A DNA stretch of 64,000 bases from Flavobacteriales bacterium (lineage in GTDB: Bacteria; Bacteroidota; Bacteroidia; Flavobacteriales_F; PHOS-HE28): the NCBI GenBank assembly GCA_016699575.1, contig CP064979.1, positions 1,302,001 through 1,366,000 on the forward strand, written 5' to 3'. Under the pieces are notes generated by a model. It saw only the letters and a list, made by a program, of their open reading frames with translations. It was not told the DNA's origin and did not search any database. The position numbers were made by a program, and so were the translations under genes. The number at the start of each line of letters is the position of its first letter. Position 1 is the first letter of the stretch. Positions 42,291 through 51,410 of this stretch are shown piece after piece.

Positions 42291-45200
42291 TTACTTCACC
42301 GCGACTTGCGCCGCACCCTTCAACCGCCAGGCTTGCAATGGCCCGTTGTTATTGGCAACCACCAACAGGGGTTGCTTGCTTGCACCTAGTCGCACCTGCA
42401 CCACACCGCGCGCGTTCTCCCATGCGAAGAGACCGCTTTGTACTGGTGTCATCGGCTTGAAATGGCCTGTGCCATCGCCCAGTAGCACGCAGCCCGTGCT
42501 GCCGTCGTAGCGGACGGTTTCCACCTCAGCTCCCCAATTGTTGCCCACGGCCACGATGTCCATGTTGCCATCGCCGTTCACATCGAGCACCGCACTGCCG
42601 TTGATGGGCCCGGCCTGCGCCATGCCCGGTAGATCGCGCAGTTCCCAACGACCGCCTCCCAGATTGATGACGACGGCGCTGCGCATGTGCTTTGCCTGCA
42701 GGTGCAAGGCCTGGCCCAGCTTCTCTTCGCCATAGATCTGTCCCAAGCTGGCGTTGGCAAAGGCATCATAGGTCTCGAACTTGTTCAGGATCATGGGGCA
42801 CTGCTCGCTGCTGCATTCACGGCCGCGCACCGGCACGCTCTTGCCTTTGTAGTCCTTGGCCAGCACGATATCGGCGTGCCCATTGCCGTCGAAGTCGTTC
42901 CAATAGACATCGAGCGGGTGCTCCGGTGTGGCGTGGAACTTCGAGTTCCAGCCGATGTTGCCGCACACCATGTCGCGGTCGCCATCACCATCAAGGTCGG
43001 CCAAGGTGAGGCTGCTCCACCAGCCCTCGGTGTTCGCAAGACCGCTCTTGCCATTGGCCAGTGTGAAACGCCCGCCATCGTTCTCGAAGAAACTTATCGG
43101 CATCCATTCGCCCAAGCAAATGAGGTCAGGGTCGCCATCGCCATCGTAATCATCGAACGCGGCGCCGCTCACCATTCCCATGCGCACCATGCCCGGTGCA
43201 TTGCTTTCGGTAACGTCCACGAAGGTGCCTCCACCATCGTTCAAGAGGAGGTAGCTCGGCGGTGTGTTGGGATATTGACCCGGGATGTTCCTGCCCCCAA
43301 CGAACAGGTCGAGGTCCTTGTCGCCGTCGATGTCGGCCGTGCAGATCGGCATGGCGCTGGTCTGCATACCGGGCAGTGATGTCGGGTCGTAATGGAAGGA
43401 ACCCTTACCGTTGTTCCGATAGAGCCGGTTGGTGTAGTTCTGTGGGGGCTGATCCACCTCGTTGCTCCCGCTTGTCACCAACAGGTCCAAGTCGTTATCC
43501 CCGTCCGCGTCGAAAAAGAGCGCCCCCACATCCTCCGCCGCAGCAGCATCGGCCCATGGGGAGCCGGGTCCTTTGGTGAAGGTGCCGTTGGTGTTCTGGA
43601 AGAACAAGGCCCCGCTCTGGTTACGTGCGCCGCCAACGTACAGGTCGTCGAGGCCATCACCATTGGCATCGCCCACGGCCAGTCCGGGACCCAGTTCGCT
43701 CTGTTTGTGGGGCAACAAGCGTTCTCGTGAGAAATCGTCGTACTCGTTCTCCTGATGGTTGAACGACAAGCCGCTCGGCAAACCAGCCACCAACATTGCG
43801 TTCGACTTGGCGCGTGCTGCAGCTGGCTTGGCTGTTGAGCGCTCCACGGTGAGCAATTGATCCGCCTTCACGCCGTTCAGGACGCTCTCCATGCCGTCGG
43901 GCCAACGCACATGGACCTGGTCCACGGTGGTGGCATTGCCCAGGCCGAAATGAAGGACACGGTCCACACCGCCTTGGTAGCCGCGCGTTGGCATCAATTC
44001 CTGGAACTGTTGGCCTTGCGGCGTGGTGAGCGTGACTTTCGCCAGATAGGCCTTACCTCCATCGCCTTCCAGCTTCACGCGAAGCCAATGGCCCTTGCCC
44101 TGCTGAACAGCCGTGTTCTCGTACAGTTCAGCAGTTGCGTCAATGTTGTTGATGAGCAGATCGAGGTCGCCGTCATTGTCCAGGTCGGCGTACGCAGCGC
44201 CATTGCTATTGGCCGCATCGGTGAACCCCCATTCCTCGCTCATGTTCTCGAATCCGAGGCTTGGCATTCCGCTTTCGTCCGCGCCTTTGTTCCGGTAGGC
44301 ATAGTCGCGGATGCGGTTGGTGGGGACAAGCTGCATGAGCTGTTGAAGGCTCACCTGCTTTTGCCCTTTCAGCTTGTCGCTGGCCATCTCGTAATCACGG
44401 TCCCGCATGTCACGCTTGTAGCCATTGGTGATGATCAGGTCCTTCCAGCCATCGTTGTCCAGGTCGCAGAAGAGCGGCGCCCAGCTCCAATCCGTCTTGC
44501 TCACTCCGCCCAGTTGCGCCACTTCACTGAAGGTGCCATTGCCGTTGTTGAGCTGCAACGTGTTGAACATGTACTGGTAGTGGTAACCCACCTTCACGGT
44601 GCCCCAGAATTTCGAACTGCTCATGCCGGCCATGTTCTTCTTGCTGCGCACATGGTCTTCGCTCACCATGTCCACCACCAGGATGTCCGGGAGCCCGTCA
44701 TTGTTGTAATCGGCCGCGTCGCACCCCATGCCGAAATTGCTGATGTGCCGCGTGGTTTCCTTGATGCGTTCCGCGAACTTGCCGTTGCCTTGGTTGATGT
44801 ACATATAGTCAGGGGCGATGTAGTCGTTGGCCACGTACACATCGGGCCTGTCGTCACCATTAAGATCGCTTACCACCAAGCCCAATCCGTAGGCCATGTT
44901 CTGGATACCGGCCTGTTTGCTGATATCGGTGAACTTGCCACCGTCGTTGCGGTAGAGGCGGTCGGTGGGGGCCTTGCCGCTCGAAATGAGCTGCTCCACT
45001 TCCAAAGAATTCAGGGTGCGCTTCGCCTGCAATGGTGTGTTCATCACATAGAGGTCCAGATCGCCATCCCCGTCCATATCGAAAAAGGCGCTCTGGGTGC
45101 TCCGGCCGGTGTCGGCTACTCCGAACGCGGCGGCGCTTTCTTCGAAGGCGGGAATGCCACCGGTTTCTGCCCCCTTGTTGATGTAGAGGAGGTTGCTGCG

Positions 45201-45665
45201 CAAAGCACCATCCTCGTACCAACCACTGCGGCAGACATAGATATCGAGCCAACCGTCGTCATTCACGTCGGCCATGGTCACTCCGTTGTGCCAGCCCTGG
45301 TGCTTGTTGGTCAGCACTTTATTGGACACATCCTCGAACTTCAACGCCCCCTTGTTGAGATAGATCTTGTCCGCGTTCATGGTCCCCGTGAAGTACACGT
45401 CAGTTAGCCCATCGTTGTTCAGGTCGCCGACAGCAACCCCACCACCGTTGTACAAATACTCGTACTTGAAGTAATTGACCTCTGCGGTCTCAACAATGGG
45501 ATTGCTGAAGGTGATGCCGGAAGCAGACGACGCAACTTTCCTCAACAACGGCGGTCCGTTCTCCTCAGCATCGGACCGGGCGGCAGGAACATCGGGCTTC
45601 GTGCCTTCGGTGCATGCACCAAGGAACAGGGCCAAAGCCAAGCCGACGGTTACGGCATTTTTCAT
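42291..45665 (-). CDS. CRTAC1-type VCBS/FG-GAP lipoprotein with ASPIC/UnbV domain
   Basis: 1124 residues, N-terminal lipobox LFLGAC. Many FG-GAP/VCBS calcium-binding repeats (VGDLNNDGLTDVYF, VNDDGWLDIYVC, DGDGDLDLYVMN) predict beta-propellers. An ASPIC/UnbV domain lies around residues 520-620 (WLRVKLEGDGGKAYLAKVTL, VHVRWPDGMESVL), with a second propeller after it. These large surface lipoproteins are frequent in Bacteroidota and may bind sugars or other ligands; function is unknown. Convergent with the bifunctional nuclease. Confidence 0.9.
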   Translation of the reverse strand: MKNAVTVGLALALFLGACTEGTKPDVPAARSDAEENGPPLLRKVASSASGITFSNPIVETAEVNYFKYEYLYNGGGVAVGDLNNDGLTDVYFTGTMNADKIYLNKGALKFEDVSNKVLTNKHQGWHNGVTMADVNDDGWLDIYVCRSGWYEDGALRSNLLYINKGAETGGIPAFEESAAAFGVADTGRSTQSAFFDMDGDGDLDLYVMNTPLQAKRTLNSLEVEQLISSGKAPTDRLYRNDGGKFTDISKQAGIQNMAYGLGLVVSDLNGDDRPDVYVANDYIAPDYMYINQGNGKFAERIKETTRHISNFGMGCDAADYNNDGLPDILVVDMVSEDHVRSKKNMAGMSSSKFWGTVKVGYHYQYMFNTLQLNNGNGTFSEVAQLGGVSKTDWSWAPLFCDLDNDGWKDLIITNGYKRDMRDRDYEMASDKLKGQKQVSLQQLMQLVPTNRIRDYAYRNKGADESGMPSLGFENMSEEWGFTDAANSNGAAYADLDNDGDLDLLINNIDATAELYENTAVQQGKGHWLRVKLEGDGGKAYLAKVTLTTPQGQQFQELMPTRGYQGGVDRVLHFGLGNATTVDQVHVRWPDGMESVLNGVKADQLLTVERSTAKPAAARAKSNAMLVAGLPSGLSFNHQENEYDDFSRERLLPHKQSELGPGLAVGDANGDGLDDLYVGGARNQSGALFFQNTNGTFTKGPGSPWADAAAAEDVGALFFDADGDNDLDLLVTSGSNEVDQPPQNYTNRLYRNNGKGSFHYDPTSLPGMQTSAMPICTADIDGDKDLDLFVGGRNIPGQYPNTPPSYLLLNDGGGTFVDVTESNAPGMVRMGMVSGAAFDDYDGDGDPDLICLGEWMPISFFENDGGRFTLANGKSGLANTEGWWSSLTLADLDGDGDRDMVCGNIGWNSKFHATPEHPLDVYWNDFDGNGHADIVLAKDYKGKSVPVRGRECSSEQCPMILNKFETYDAFANASLGQIYGEEKLGQALHLQAKHMRSAVVINLGGGRWELRDLPGMAQAGPINGSAVLDVNGDGNMDIVAVGNNWGAEVETVRYDGSTGCVLLGDGTGHFKPMTPVQSGLFAWENARGVVQVRLGASKQPLLVVANNNGPLQAWRLKGAAQVAVK

Positions 45666-45686
45666 GGAACAGGGGGTGGGTTAGGA

Positions 45687-46214
45687 TCATCGTCGCCATG
45701 CCACGTTGTTCAGGAAGTACGTTCCCTCGTACTTCAACAGCACAAGGGTGGCATGGCGCTCTCTGGCAGGGTCTCCAGGAGCAAGGGTCAGGGGCATTCG
45801 TGCAGTGTCGCCATTCAGAACAGTGGCGCTATCGATGCGGGCGCTACCGAACCAAATGCGGAACTTGTCTATCTGGTCCATGTCCTCGGTGCTGATGGCG
45901 CACATCAGTTTGGCTGGTGAGCCTTGCGTGGCTTCCGGGTGGCAGAACGACCTCAAGCTGTCCAGCGCGTCCGTGGCGATAATGTCTTTGATGGAAGCCA
46001 GCACACCCTCCGGAGTGGCACGATCGATCACCGGAGCACGGCCCTTGGCAGAGCGTGGCACCACCACCGCATCAGCGCTGGCCGGGGGTGCAGGCATCCG
46101 ATCATCTTTCGGGCCGCTGGCGGGTTCACCCGGTGAGCACCCGGCGAACAACATGGCCAACATGGAAAGGAGGTATGCCGAGCAAATCTGAACTGAGGGG
46201 CCGGAACGGTTCAT
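45687..46214 (-). CDS. Hypothetical lipoprotein
   Basis: 175 residues from MNRSGPSVQICSAYLLSMLA, followed by MLFAGC, a lipobox. The start at 46271, which overlaps the nuclease stop as ATGA, is an alternative; a TACTTTCG box 12 bp before 46214 favours the shorter form. The mature part (VIDRATPEGVLASIKDIIAT, HATLVLLKYEGTYFLNNVAW) resembles small DUF4878/NTF2-like domains, with low certainty. It lies upstream of the CRTAC1 gene with a 21-bp gap and may be co-transcribed. Confidence 0.65.
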   Translation of the reverse strand: MNRSGPSVQICSAYLLSMLAMLFAGCSPGEPASGPKDDRMPAPPASADAVVVPRSAKGRAPVIDRATPEGVLASIKDIIATDALDSLRSFCHPEATQGSPAKLMCAISTEDMDQIDKFRIWFGSARIDSATVLNGDTARMPLTLAPGDPARERHATLVLLKYEGTYFLNNVAWRR

Positions 46215-46226
46215 CACGCAACGGAA

Positions 46227-46234
46227 CGAAAGTA
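46227..46234 (-). promoter_or_regulatory. Putative -7 box TACTTTCG
   Basis: Minus strand, 12 bp before the start at 46214 of the small lipoprotein; it supports that start over 46271. Confidence 0.45.
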
Positions 46235-46267
46235 AACGCTGGAGTGCAGCGCGCAAGAGCAAGGTGG

Positions 46268-47503
46268 TCATCGTTGGATCTCCCCCCAAAGCCGGATGGC
46301 GTCCTCGTGGTTCACGCTGATGCGGGGAATGTCGTCGTACAGGGTCACCACCCCCGTGACGCAAATGACCTTGTTCACCAGCCATGTTTCGGGGTTGTAG
46401 CTGAAGTTGGGCCCGTTCACGTCCCACACGGTGGCGTAGAAGTCTTGGTTGGGGTGCACGCGGTCCAGATTGAGGTAAACGGCGTTGGCCTTCTGCGTTC
46501 GGCGTGTGCTCACCACGGTACCGCAGATGGTGGCTTCCTTGCCCACTTGGTACTTGGCCTGTATGGTGTTGTAGAGCCCCTTGGGCAAGGGTGCTTGCAA
46601 GGGCTTCACCTCGCCCTGGTTGGGGTCGCCCGCGCCGTACCACGGCTTTACATCGGTCATTGCTTCGATCCGTGCTTCAGTAGCCTCGTCCAACGCAGGG
46701 AAGAAATCCAGTCCGGTAAGGCGCTCAACGCTGTCCACGCTGACGGCGTAACTGATGGGCGGTCCATCGTTGAAACCGTTCTTCATCACGAACGCGATGG
46801 CCTTTGGGTCCTCGCCATCGAGGTCGGCCACCACTTTCCAGTAGAGTTCGGGTATGCTCACCTCGTTCTTGTGACCGGGGTTGGCCATCTTCGGAAGGCC
46901 CTCGCGCAGCACGGGACCCGTGAGCACGAAGGCGCGCTCATTGGCGTAGTGCACGTAACGACGGATCCAATCTTCCAGATCAGCCCAGGTTCCGCGGTTC
47001 AGTTCGGGCTTTTGCGGAGCCACATTGCTGTACAGGTAGGTGGCGGCCATGGCGTCGTGGCTCCAGCGCATGTCGGCACTGGCCACCATGTGCCCGCGGT
47101 CGAAACCGCTGTTCCAGTAATCCTCCACCGTGCTGCTGCCCGTGGCGATGAGCGTATCCATGAGGAAGGTATCGATGCGCGCGAGGTTTCCCTGCACCAC
47201 ATCGGTGGCCACGATGTGCGCCGTCCACTTGGGCAGTTCGTGCGGTTCGCTGTACACGAGCGCATGCGCAGGGTGCACGATCAACTTGTCGTCGGGGTCC
47301 AACGCGGGAAGGCCCCAGCGCTGGATATCAGCGCGCAGCACCGCCAGTTTGGCCTTCTCGAGCTTCATCTGAAGTTCTGTGCGCTGCTGGTCCACCAGTT
47401 TCCACTGTTGCTCCAAAGCGCGCAGTTCAGTGGCCGGATCCTGTGCCATGCCGACCAACTGGCAACCAACAACAAGCAACCAACAAGCAAGACCTCGCTT
47501 CAT
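46268..47503 (-). CDS. Secreted DNA/RNA non-specific endonuclease with OB-like C-terminus
   Basis: 411 residues. Signal peptide MKRGLACWLLVVGCQLVGMA, then a short coiled-coil segment (about 25-60), then a beta-beta-alpha-metal NUC1 domain with the catalytic FDRGHMVASADMRW motif (about residue 134) and VAPQKPELNRGTW. Residues about 300-411 look like an OB-fold nucleic-acid-binding domain (GKEATICGTVVSTRRTQKAN). It likely degrades extracellular DNA/RNA for nutrition. The signal peptide is encoded by a TTG-rich repeated string (see findings). Confidence 0.88.
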   Translation of the reverse strand: MKRGLACWLLVVGCQLVGMAQDPATELRALEQQWKLVDQQRTELQMKLEKAKLAVLRADIQRWGLPALDPDDKLIVHPAHALVYSEPHELPKWTAHIVATDVVQGNLARIDTFLMDTLIATGSSTVEDYWNSGFDRGHMVASADMRWSHDAMAATYLYSNVAPQKPELNRGTWADLEDWIRRYVHYANERAFVLTGPVLREGLPKMANPGHKNEVSIPELYWKVVADLDGEDPKAIAFVMKNGFNDGPPISYAVSVDSVERLTGLDFFPALDEATEARIEAMTDVKPWYGAGDPNQGEVKPLQAPLPKGLYNTIQAKYQVGKEATICGTVVSTRRTQKANAVYLNLDRVHPNQDFYATVWDVNGPNFSYNPETWLVNKVICVTGVVTLYDDIPRISVNHEDAIRLWGEIQR

Positions 47504-47512
47504 GGGAGCAAT

Positions 47513-48589
47513 TTACCGGAGTAGTGCGTGCAGCTCATCAAGCGCCTGTTGAAGCAGATCACCCTGGCTAGCAACCGCTCGGCTGCCCGATGCCCTCTCC
47601 AGAACACTGGCCGACAAGTCAAGATGCCCTTGTTGCTGCACCACGAAGCGGCCCGTTCGCGTGTGCAGGCGGCCCAAGTACTCCTGTTCCTCCTGGCCAG
47701 GTGTCGGCACGACGATGGCGCTGCGGCCCAGTGCGGCCAGGTCCATCAATGTGGTGTAGCCACTGCGCGAAACGATCGCCCGTGCACCAGTAAGCAGTCC
47801 TTGCAAAGTGTCCGCATCGGCGTGTGCCATTACCCGCACGTTCCCGATGTGCTCCTCCCCTGCTTCCTGCGCCATGTGCGGCAGACCGCGTACGAGCACA
47901 TGCTTGCCCGGGAGTACCCTGAGCACACTGATGAGCTCCCGCTCGAACAGGGTGCGCTGCGGTTCGGGGCCACTGATCACCGCCACCACATCATGCGCCG
48001 CACAGCTAACGGGGCGCAAGCGGCTCAGCGCACCGACATAGCGCGCGTTCACAGGCATCGCTGACCGTGCATCGGCTACGTGAGACAACTCACCCGCGAG
48101 GCCGGGGGCTTGGGGCTCATCCATCACCCAGCAACAATGGAAACGTTCGATGTGGCGCAGGTTCACCTTGCGCAACGCACCTTGGGCAACCGGTGTGAAC
48201 GGGAACACTTGGTGCGTGATGAGCACGCTCGGCAGGTCCGCGGCACGCACACCGAACCGCTGATCGCTGATGACGGCATCGATGCGCAGCGACCCGCGCA
48301 AGCGCTCGAACGCACGCTGCTCGGCCTGCACCTGGCGCACCATGGCGGGGAACTGCAACGCCATGCGCACCAACTGCGAACCGCTCTTGCTGTAGCGGAT
48401 GGTGATGCCAGGCAAACGCACATGCTCCAGCTCCGGGAACTCGGTCCTGAGCAAGGCCAGCGGTCCGTTGTCCGCTGCAATGACGGGCACAGCGCCGCGA
48501 TGCAGCAATGCGCTCACCACCGGCACGCAGCGCGCCGCATGGCCCAAGCCCCAATCCAACGGGGCCACAAGGATGCGAGCGCCCTTCAT
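47513..48589 (-). CDS. Glycosyltransferase family 28-like (MurG/GT-B)
   Basis: 358 residues. N-terminal motif ILVAPLDWGLGHAARCVPVV is a GT-B donor/acceptor region with the Gly-His pair, and the C-terminal half (SRSGYTTLMDLAALGRSAIV, VPTPGQEEQEYLG) is the UDP-sugar-binding part of GT28/MurG-like enzymes. Probably a cytoplasmic transferase modifying lipid or surface glycan. It lies in a minus-strand run downstream of the LolC/E-like gene with a 13-bp gap and is probably co-transcribed with it. Confidence 0.82.
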   Translation of the reverse strand: MKGARILVAPLDWGLGHAARCVPVVSALLHRGAVPVIAADNGPLALLRTEFPELEHVRLPGITIRYSKSGSQLVRMALQFPAMVRQVQAEQRAFERLRGSLRIDAVISDQRFGVRAADLPSVLITHQVFPFTPVAQGALRKVNLRHIERFHCCWVMDEPQAPGLAGELSHVADARSAMPVNARYVGALSRLRPVSCAAHDVVAVISGPEPQRTLFERELISVLRVLPGKHVLVRGLPHMAQEAGEEHIGNVRVMAHADADTLQGLLTGARAIVSRSGYTTLMDLAALGRSAIVVPTPGQEEQEYLGRLHTRTGRFVVQQQGHLDLSASVLERASGSRAVASQGDLLQQALDELHALLR

Positions 48590-48602
48590 GGAGCGAAGAT
48601 GA

Positions 48603-49829
48603 TCACGCGGTGACCGACCCGGTGAGGAAGCGCTTGCTGAGGCCCCGCAGCGGAATGCGCGACGCGACGCCCCCGATGACCAACATGGTGCCAGTGATGA
48701 GCAGCACGTCCGGCCAATGCACGCTCACCGGATAGAACTCCACCACACTGTCCTGCATGGCCAATAGACCGAAGCGCTGTTGCAACCAGCATACGAGCAG
48801 GCCCAGCAACAGCCCTGAAAGCGTGCCCACCACCGTGATGAGCAACCCTTCGATGAAGAAGACGCCACGCACCGTGGTGGGTTCAGCGCCCATGCTGGCC
48901 AGCGTGCGCATATCCTTCTGCTTCTCGATCATCAGCATGGTGATGCTAGCGATGAGGTTGAACGCACCGATGAGCGCGATGAAGCAGAGCACGACGAACG
49001 TGACCCACTTCTCGGTTTCGTTGGTGCGGTACATCAACTCGTTCTTCTGGTAGCGCGTCTTCACGGTGAAACCATCCCCGACATGCGCGCGCACCTGGGC
49101 CGCGACCGTTCCCGCATCGGCGCCTTCGCGCAACTTCATCTCGAACGCGCTCACCTCACCCCCGTAGTGCAACAGACTGTCGGCGAGGTCGATGGGGGCC
49201 ACGGCATACTTGGTATCGAAACTGATGTTGATGGTGAACGCGCCGCCCATGGCCACACTGCGGTTCTCGAATGCGCCCTGCTTGTACTTGCTCAGCTTGC
49301 GGCCACGCACCGGCGCGCTGATCTCCAGGGGCCGGAACACACCGTCCTTCAGCGGCACATCAAGGTCGCTGCGCAGGCCGATGCCCAACAGCGCATACGC
49401 ACCATCGGGACCGTGCAGCGCGGTGTCACCGGCGTACACGTATTCCGCCATGTTGCTCATAGCGAGGTACTGCGGTTCAACACCCTTCAGGGTGGCCACG
49501 GCCTGCTTCTCCCCGCAGCGCAGCAGCACGTTCTCTTCGATGGTCCAGCTGGCGGCTTGCACCTCGGGCAGCGCGCGCAACGCCGCAGCATCCAGGCTGT
49601 CCCTTGCGAAGGTCTTGCCGCTGGTCGGCGTTACGGTAATGTCCTGGTCGAACGGGCTGTAGATGGTGTCCACCAGTTCCGCGATCCCGTTCGTTGCGCT
49701 CAGCACCACCACCATGGCGGCGGTCACCACGGCGAGCACCAGCACGCTGATGGCCGTGATGATGTTGATGGCGTTGTGGCTCTTCTTCGCGAAGAGGTAG
49801 CGGCGGGCGAAGAGGAGGGAGAGGTTCAT
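48603..49829 (-). CDS. LolC/LolE-like ABC transporter permease (FtsX family)
   Basis: 408 residues from MNLSLLFARRYLFAKKSHNA. One N-terminal span (about 22-44), a large periplasmic MacB-like domain (VDTIYSPFDQDITVTPTSGK) and three C-terminal spans (about 275-300, 320-350 and 370-395). In proteobacteria this family releases lipoproteins to LolA; a LolD ATPase gene is not adjacent. The ATG lies inside the first unit of the CATG array. Confidence 0.85.
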   Translation of the reverse strand: MNLSLLFARRYLFAKKSHNAINIITAISVLVLAVVTAAMVVVLSATNGIAELVDTIYSPFDQDITVTPTSGKTFARDSLDAAALRALPEVQAASWTIEENVLLRCGEKQAVATLKGVEPQYLAMSNMAEYVYAGDTALHGPDGAYALLGIGLRSDLDVPLKDGVFRPLEISAPVRGRKLSKYKQGAFENRSVAMGGAFTINISFDTKYAVAPIDLADSLLHYGGEVSAFEMKLREGADAGTVAAQVRAHVGDGFTVKTRYQKNELMYRTNETEKWVTFVVLCFIALIGAFNLIASITMLMIEKQKDMRTLASMGAEPTTVRGVFFIEGLLITVVGTLSGLLLGLLVCWLQQRFGLLAMQDSVVEFYPVSVHWPDVLLITGTMLVIGGVASRIPLRGLSKRFLTGSVTA

Positions 49830-50019
49830 GTGATCATGTGGCCAGCGCGCGGGTCTCCGCGCTGCATGTGTCCATGTGCTCATGTGGTCCTCTCGCTGAC
49901 CCACGCCGCATGTGCCCATGAAAAGCCTGCCAAGTGTAACGCTCTGCCGGATCGCACCCAATGGTCACATGAACACATGGGCACATGAACCCATGGCCAC
50001 ATGAACCCATGGTCTCATG
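49827..50019. repeat. CATGNNNN array with exact 8-bp period
   Basis: Fourteen CATG in 193 bp. Seven are exactly 8 bp apart (49968, 49976, 49984, 49992, 50000, 50008, 50016). The left groups also have 8-bp spacing (49827, 49835; 49865, 49873, 49881; 49909, 49917). The left groups mostly read CATGTG and the right ones CACATG, an inverted arrangement. It occupies the gap between two minus-strand genes. Confidence 0.85.
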
Positions 50020-50021
50020 AT

Positions 50022-50831
50022 CTACTTCCAAGCCTTCACGATCAACCCTGTTCCCGTCGCGTGCTTCATCGACACGTCGGACCAATTGAGCACATACGCA
50101 ATGGGGTACGCGATGAGGTAGTAGAACGGCAGGATGATGAAGAACAGCTTGCTCGTGTTGAGCATCATCAGCGGCCACTTCATGCTGAGGCGCCAGCTGA
50201 TCTTGCCCGGCGTGCCATAGCTGTACCGCGCTTCCACCCTGCTGAAGCCGTTGCGCAAGCACTTCGCGCGGATGTCGTCGATGTTGTAGCCGTCGCGCAC
50301 GTGCTCTTCGATGAAGGAGCCCTCGCCCTCGTCGTGCACGTCGCTGCCGCCCTGGTCGCTAGGGGTGCTGATGATGAGCATGCCGCCCGGCTTGAGCGAA
50401 GTGTTGTAGCACGTCAATGCCGCTTCGTCTTCCAGGATGTGCTCCATCACGTCGATGCATACCACAAGATCGTAGGCGTTCGGCATGCGGTACTTCGTCA
50501 CGTCGCCCACGGCGAACTTCACACGCTGCCGACCGATGGCGTTGAAGAACGCGTTACAGTCCTCCACCTGCTCTTCCTTTACATCCAAGGCAAGCACATT
50601 GGCTTTGGGCAAGCGCGAGGTGAGCCAATAGCTGTACTGGCCGTACCCGGCACCAGCGTCGTAGATGTTGATGTCAGCGGAGCGCAGACCGCGCATCCAC
50701 ACCTTCAACTCCTTGTGCACATGCCAGGCGCGGAGCAGCAACAGGTCCAGCAGACCGTAGAACACTTTGCGCAGGAACGGCGAACGGTTGAAGACGTTGC
50801 CGAGACTGCGTTTGACGGGATCGTACTGCAT
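50022..50831 (-). CDS. SAM-dependent methyltransferase with C-terminal hydrophobic segment
   Basis: 269 residues. Class I Rossmann methyltransferase: motif I YDAGAGYGQYSYW (about residue 57), motif II-like VLALDVKEEQVED, acidic CIDVMEHILEDE around 125. The end contains a hydrophobic stretch (TSKLFFIILPFYYLIAYPIAY), so it may be membrane-attached. Substrate unknown. rbfA lies upstream on the same strand with a 129-bp gap carrying CAAGTGTC repeats. Confidence 0.82.
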   Translation of the reverse strand: MQYDPVKRSLGNVFNRSPFLRKVFYGLLDLLLLRAWHVHKELKVWMRGLRSADINIYDAGAGYGQYSYWLTSRLPKANVLALDVKEEQVEDCNAFFNAIGRQRVKFAVGDVTKYRMPNAYDLVVCIDVMEHILEDEAALTCYNTSLKPGGMLIISTPSDQGGSDVHDEGEGSFIEEHVRDGYNIDDIRAKCLRNGFSRVEARYSYGTPGKISWRLSMKWPLMMLNTSKLFFIILPFYYLIAYPIAYVLNWSDVSMKHATGTGLIVKAWK

Positions 50832-50841
50832 TGTTCAACTT

Positions 50842-50951
50842 CAAGTGTCAGGGCTCAAGTAGCAAGTGTCAAGTGTCAAGAGCGTCGACGCGATGAACTG
50901 CCGCTCTCCGAATTTGGACCTTGTCACTTGACACTTGGACTTTGTCACTTG
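50842..50951. repeat. CAAGTGTC direct and inverted repeats
   Basis: AAGTGTC units at about 50843-50880 face GTCACTTG/GACACTTG units at about 50922-50951. They fill most of the rbfA-methyltransferase gap. Confidence 0.55.
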
Positions 50952-50960
50952 CCCAACCTT

Positions 50961-51302
50961 TCATTTTCCTCTCAACAGCTTGTCGATCTCCTCCGTCCTG
51001 TCCAGCGAATCATCGAGGTAGAAGATCAGCTCCGGCACCACGCGCATCTGCTTGCCGATGCGGTGGCCGAGCTTGCCGCGCAGCTGGTGCGCATGCTCCT
51101 TGATGTTCTCCAGTGCTTGCGGGCGGTCCTTGGGCGGGAAGAGGCTTACGTACACCTTGGCCACGCCCAGATCGGGGCTTACACGCACGGTGGTAACGGT
51201 GATGAGGCCGCCGGGGAAGAGCGTGCGGTTCTCCTGTTGGAGCACCTCGGCCATCTCCCGTTGCATCAGGCTGTTCACCTTGTTCTGTCGCAGGCTGTCC
51301 AT
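50961..51302 (-). CDS. rbfA: Ribosome-binding factor A
   Basis: 113 residues, normal length. KH-like RbfA fold: MDSLRQNKVNSLMQREMAEV, the conserved VTTVRVSPDLGVAKVYVSLF and RGKLGHRIGKQMRVVPELIF with the final FYLDDSLD. It assists 30S subunit maturation and 16S 5' end processing, especially in the cold. Divergent from the ABC exporter gene. Confidence 0.94.
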   Translation of the reverse strand: MDSLRQNKVNSLMQREMAEVLQQENRTLFPGGLITVTTVRVSPDLGVAKVYVSLFPPKDRPQALENIKEHAHQLRGKLGHRIGKQMRVVPELIFYLDDSLDRTEEIDKLLRGK

Positions 51303-51388
51303 GTCGCGTTCGCCGAAGCTGGAAGCGCAGGCGAAGGGGCCGCGAATGTAGCCCCGGCTCGTTGGCCGGGGTGACAGTGCGCTGGGGC

Positions 51389-51396
51389 TACTTTCG
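51389..51396 (+). promoter_or_regulatory. Putative -7 box TACTTTCG
   Basis: 14 bp before the ABC exporter ATG; same octamer as before pdhB and two other genes. Confidence 0.45.
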
Positions 51397-51410
51397 CCGA
51401 CCGCCCCGCC

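Noticed and set aside
43857..45407. Plus-strand open frame of 516 codons antisense to the CRTAC1 lipoprotein
   Set aside because: Shadow of the FG-GAP repeats; repetitive His/Val composition, no start context and no homology features.
49827..50019. CATG array as coding sequence
   Set aside because: Frames through it are short and stop-containing and lie outside the start and stop of the neighbouring genes.
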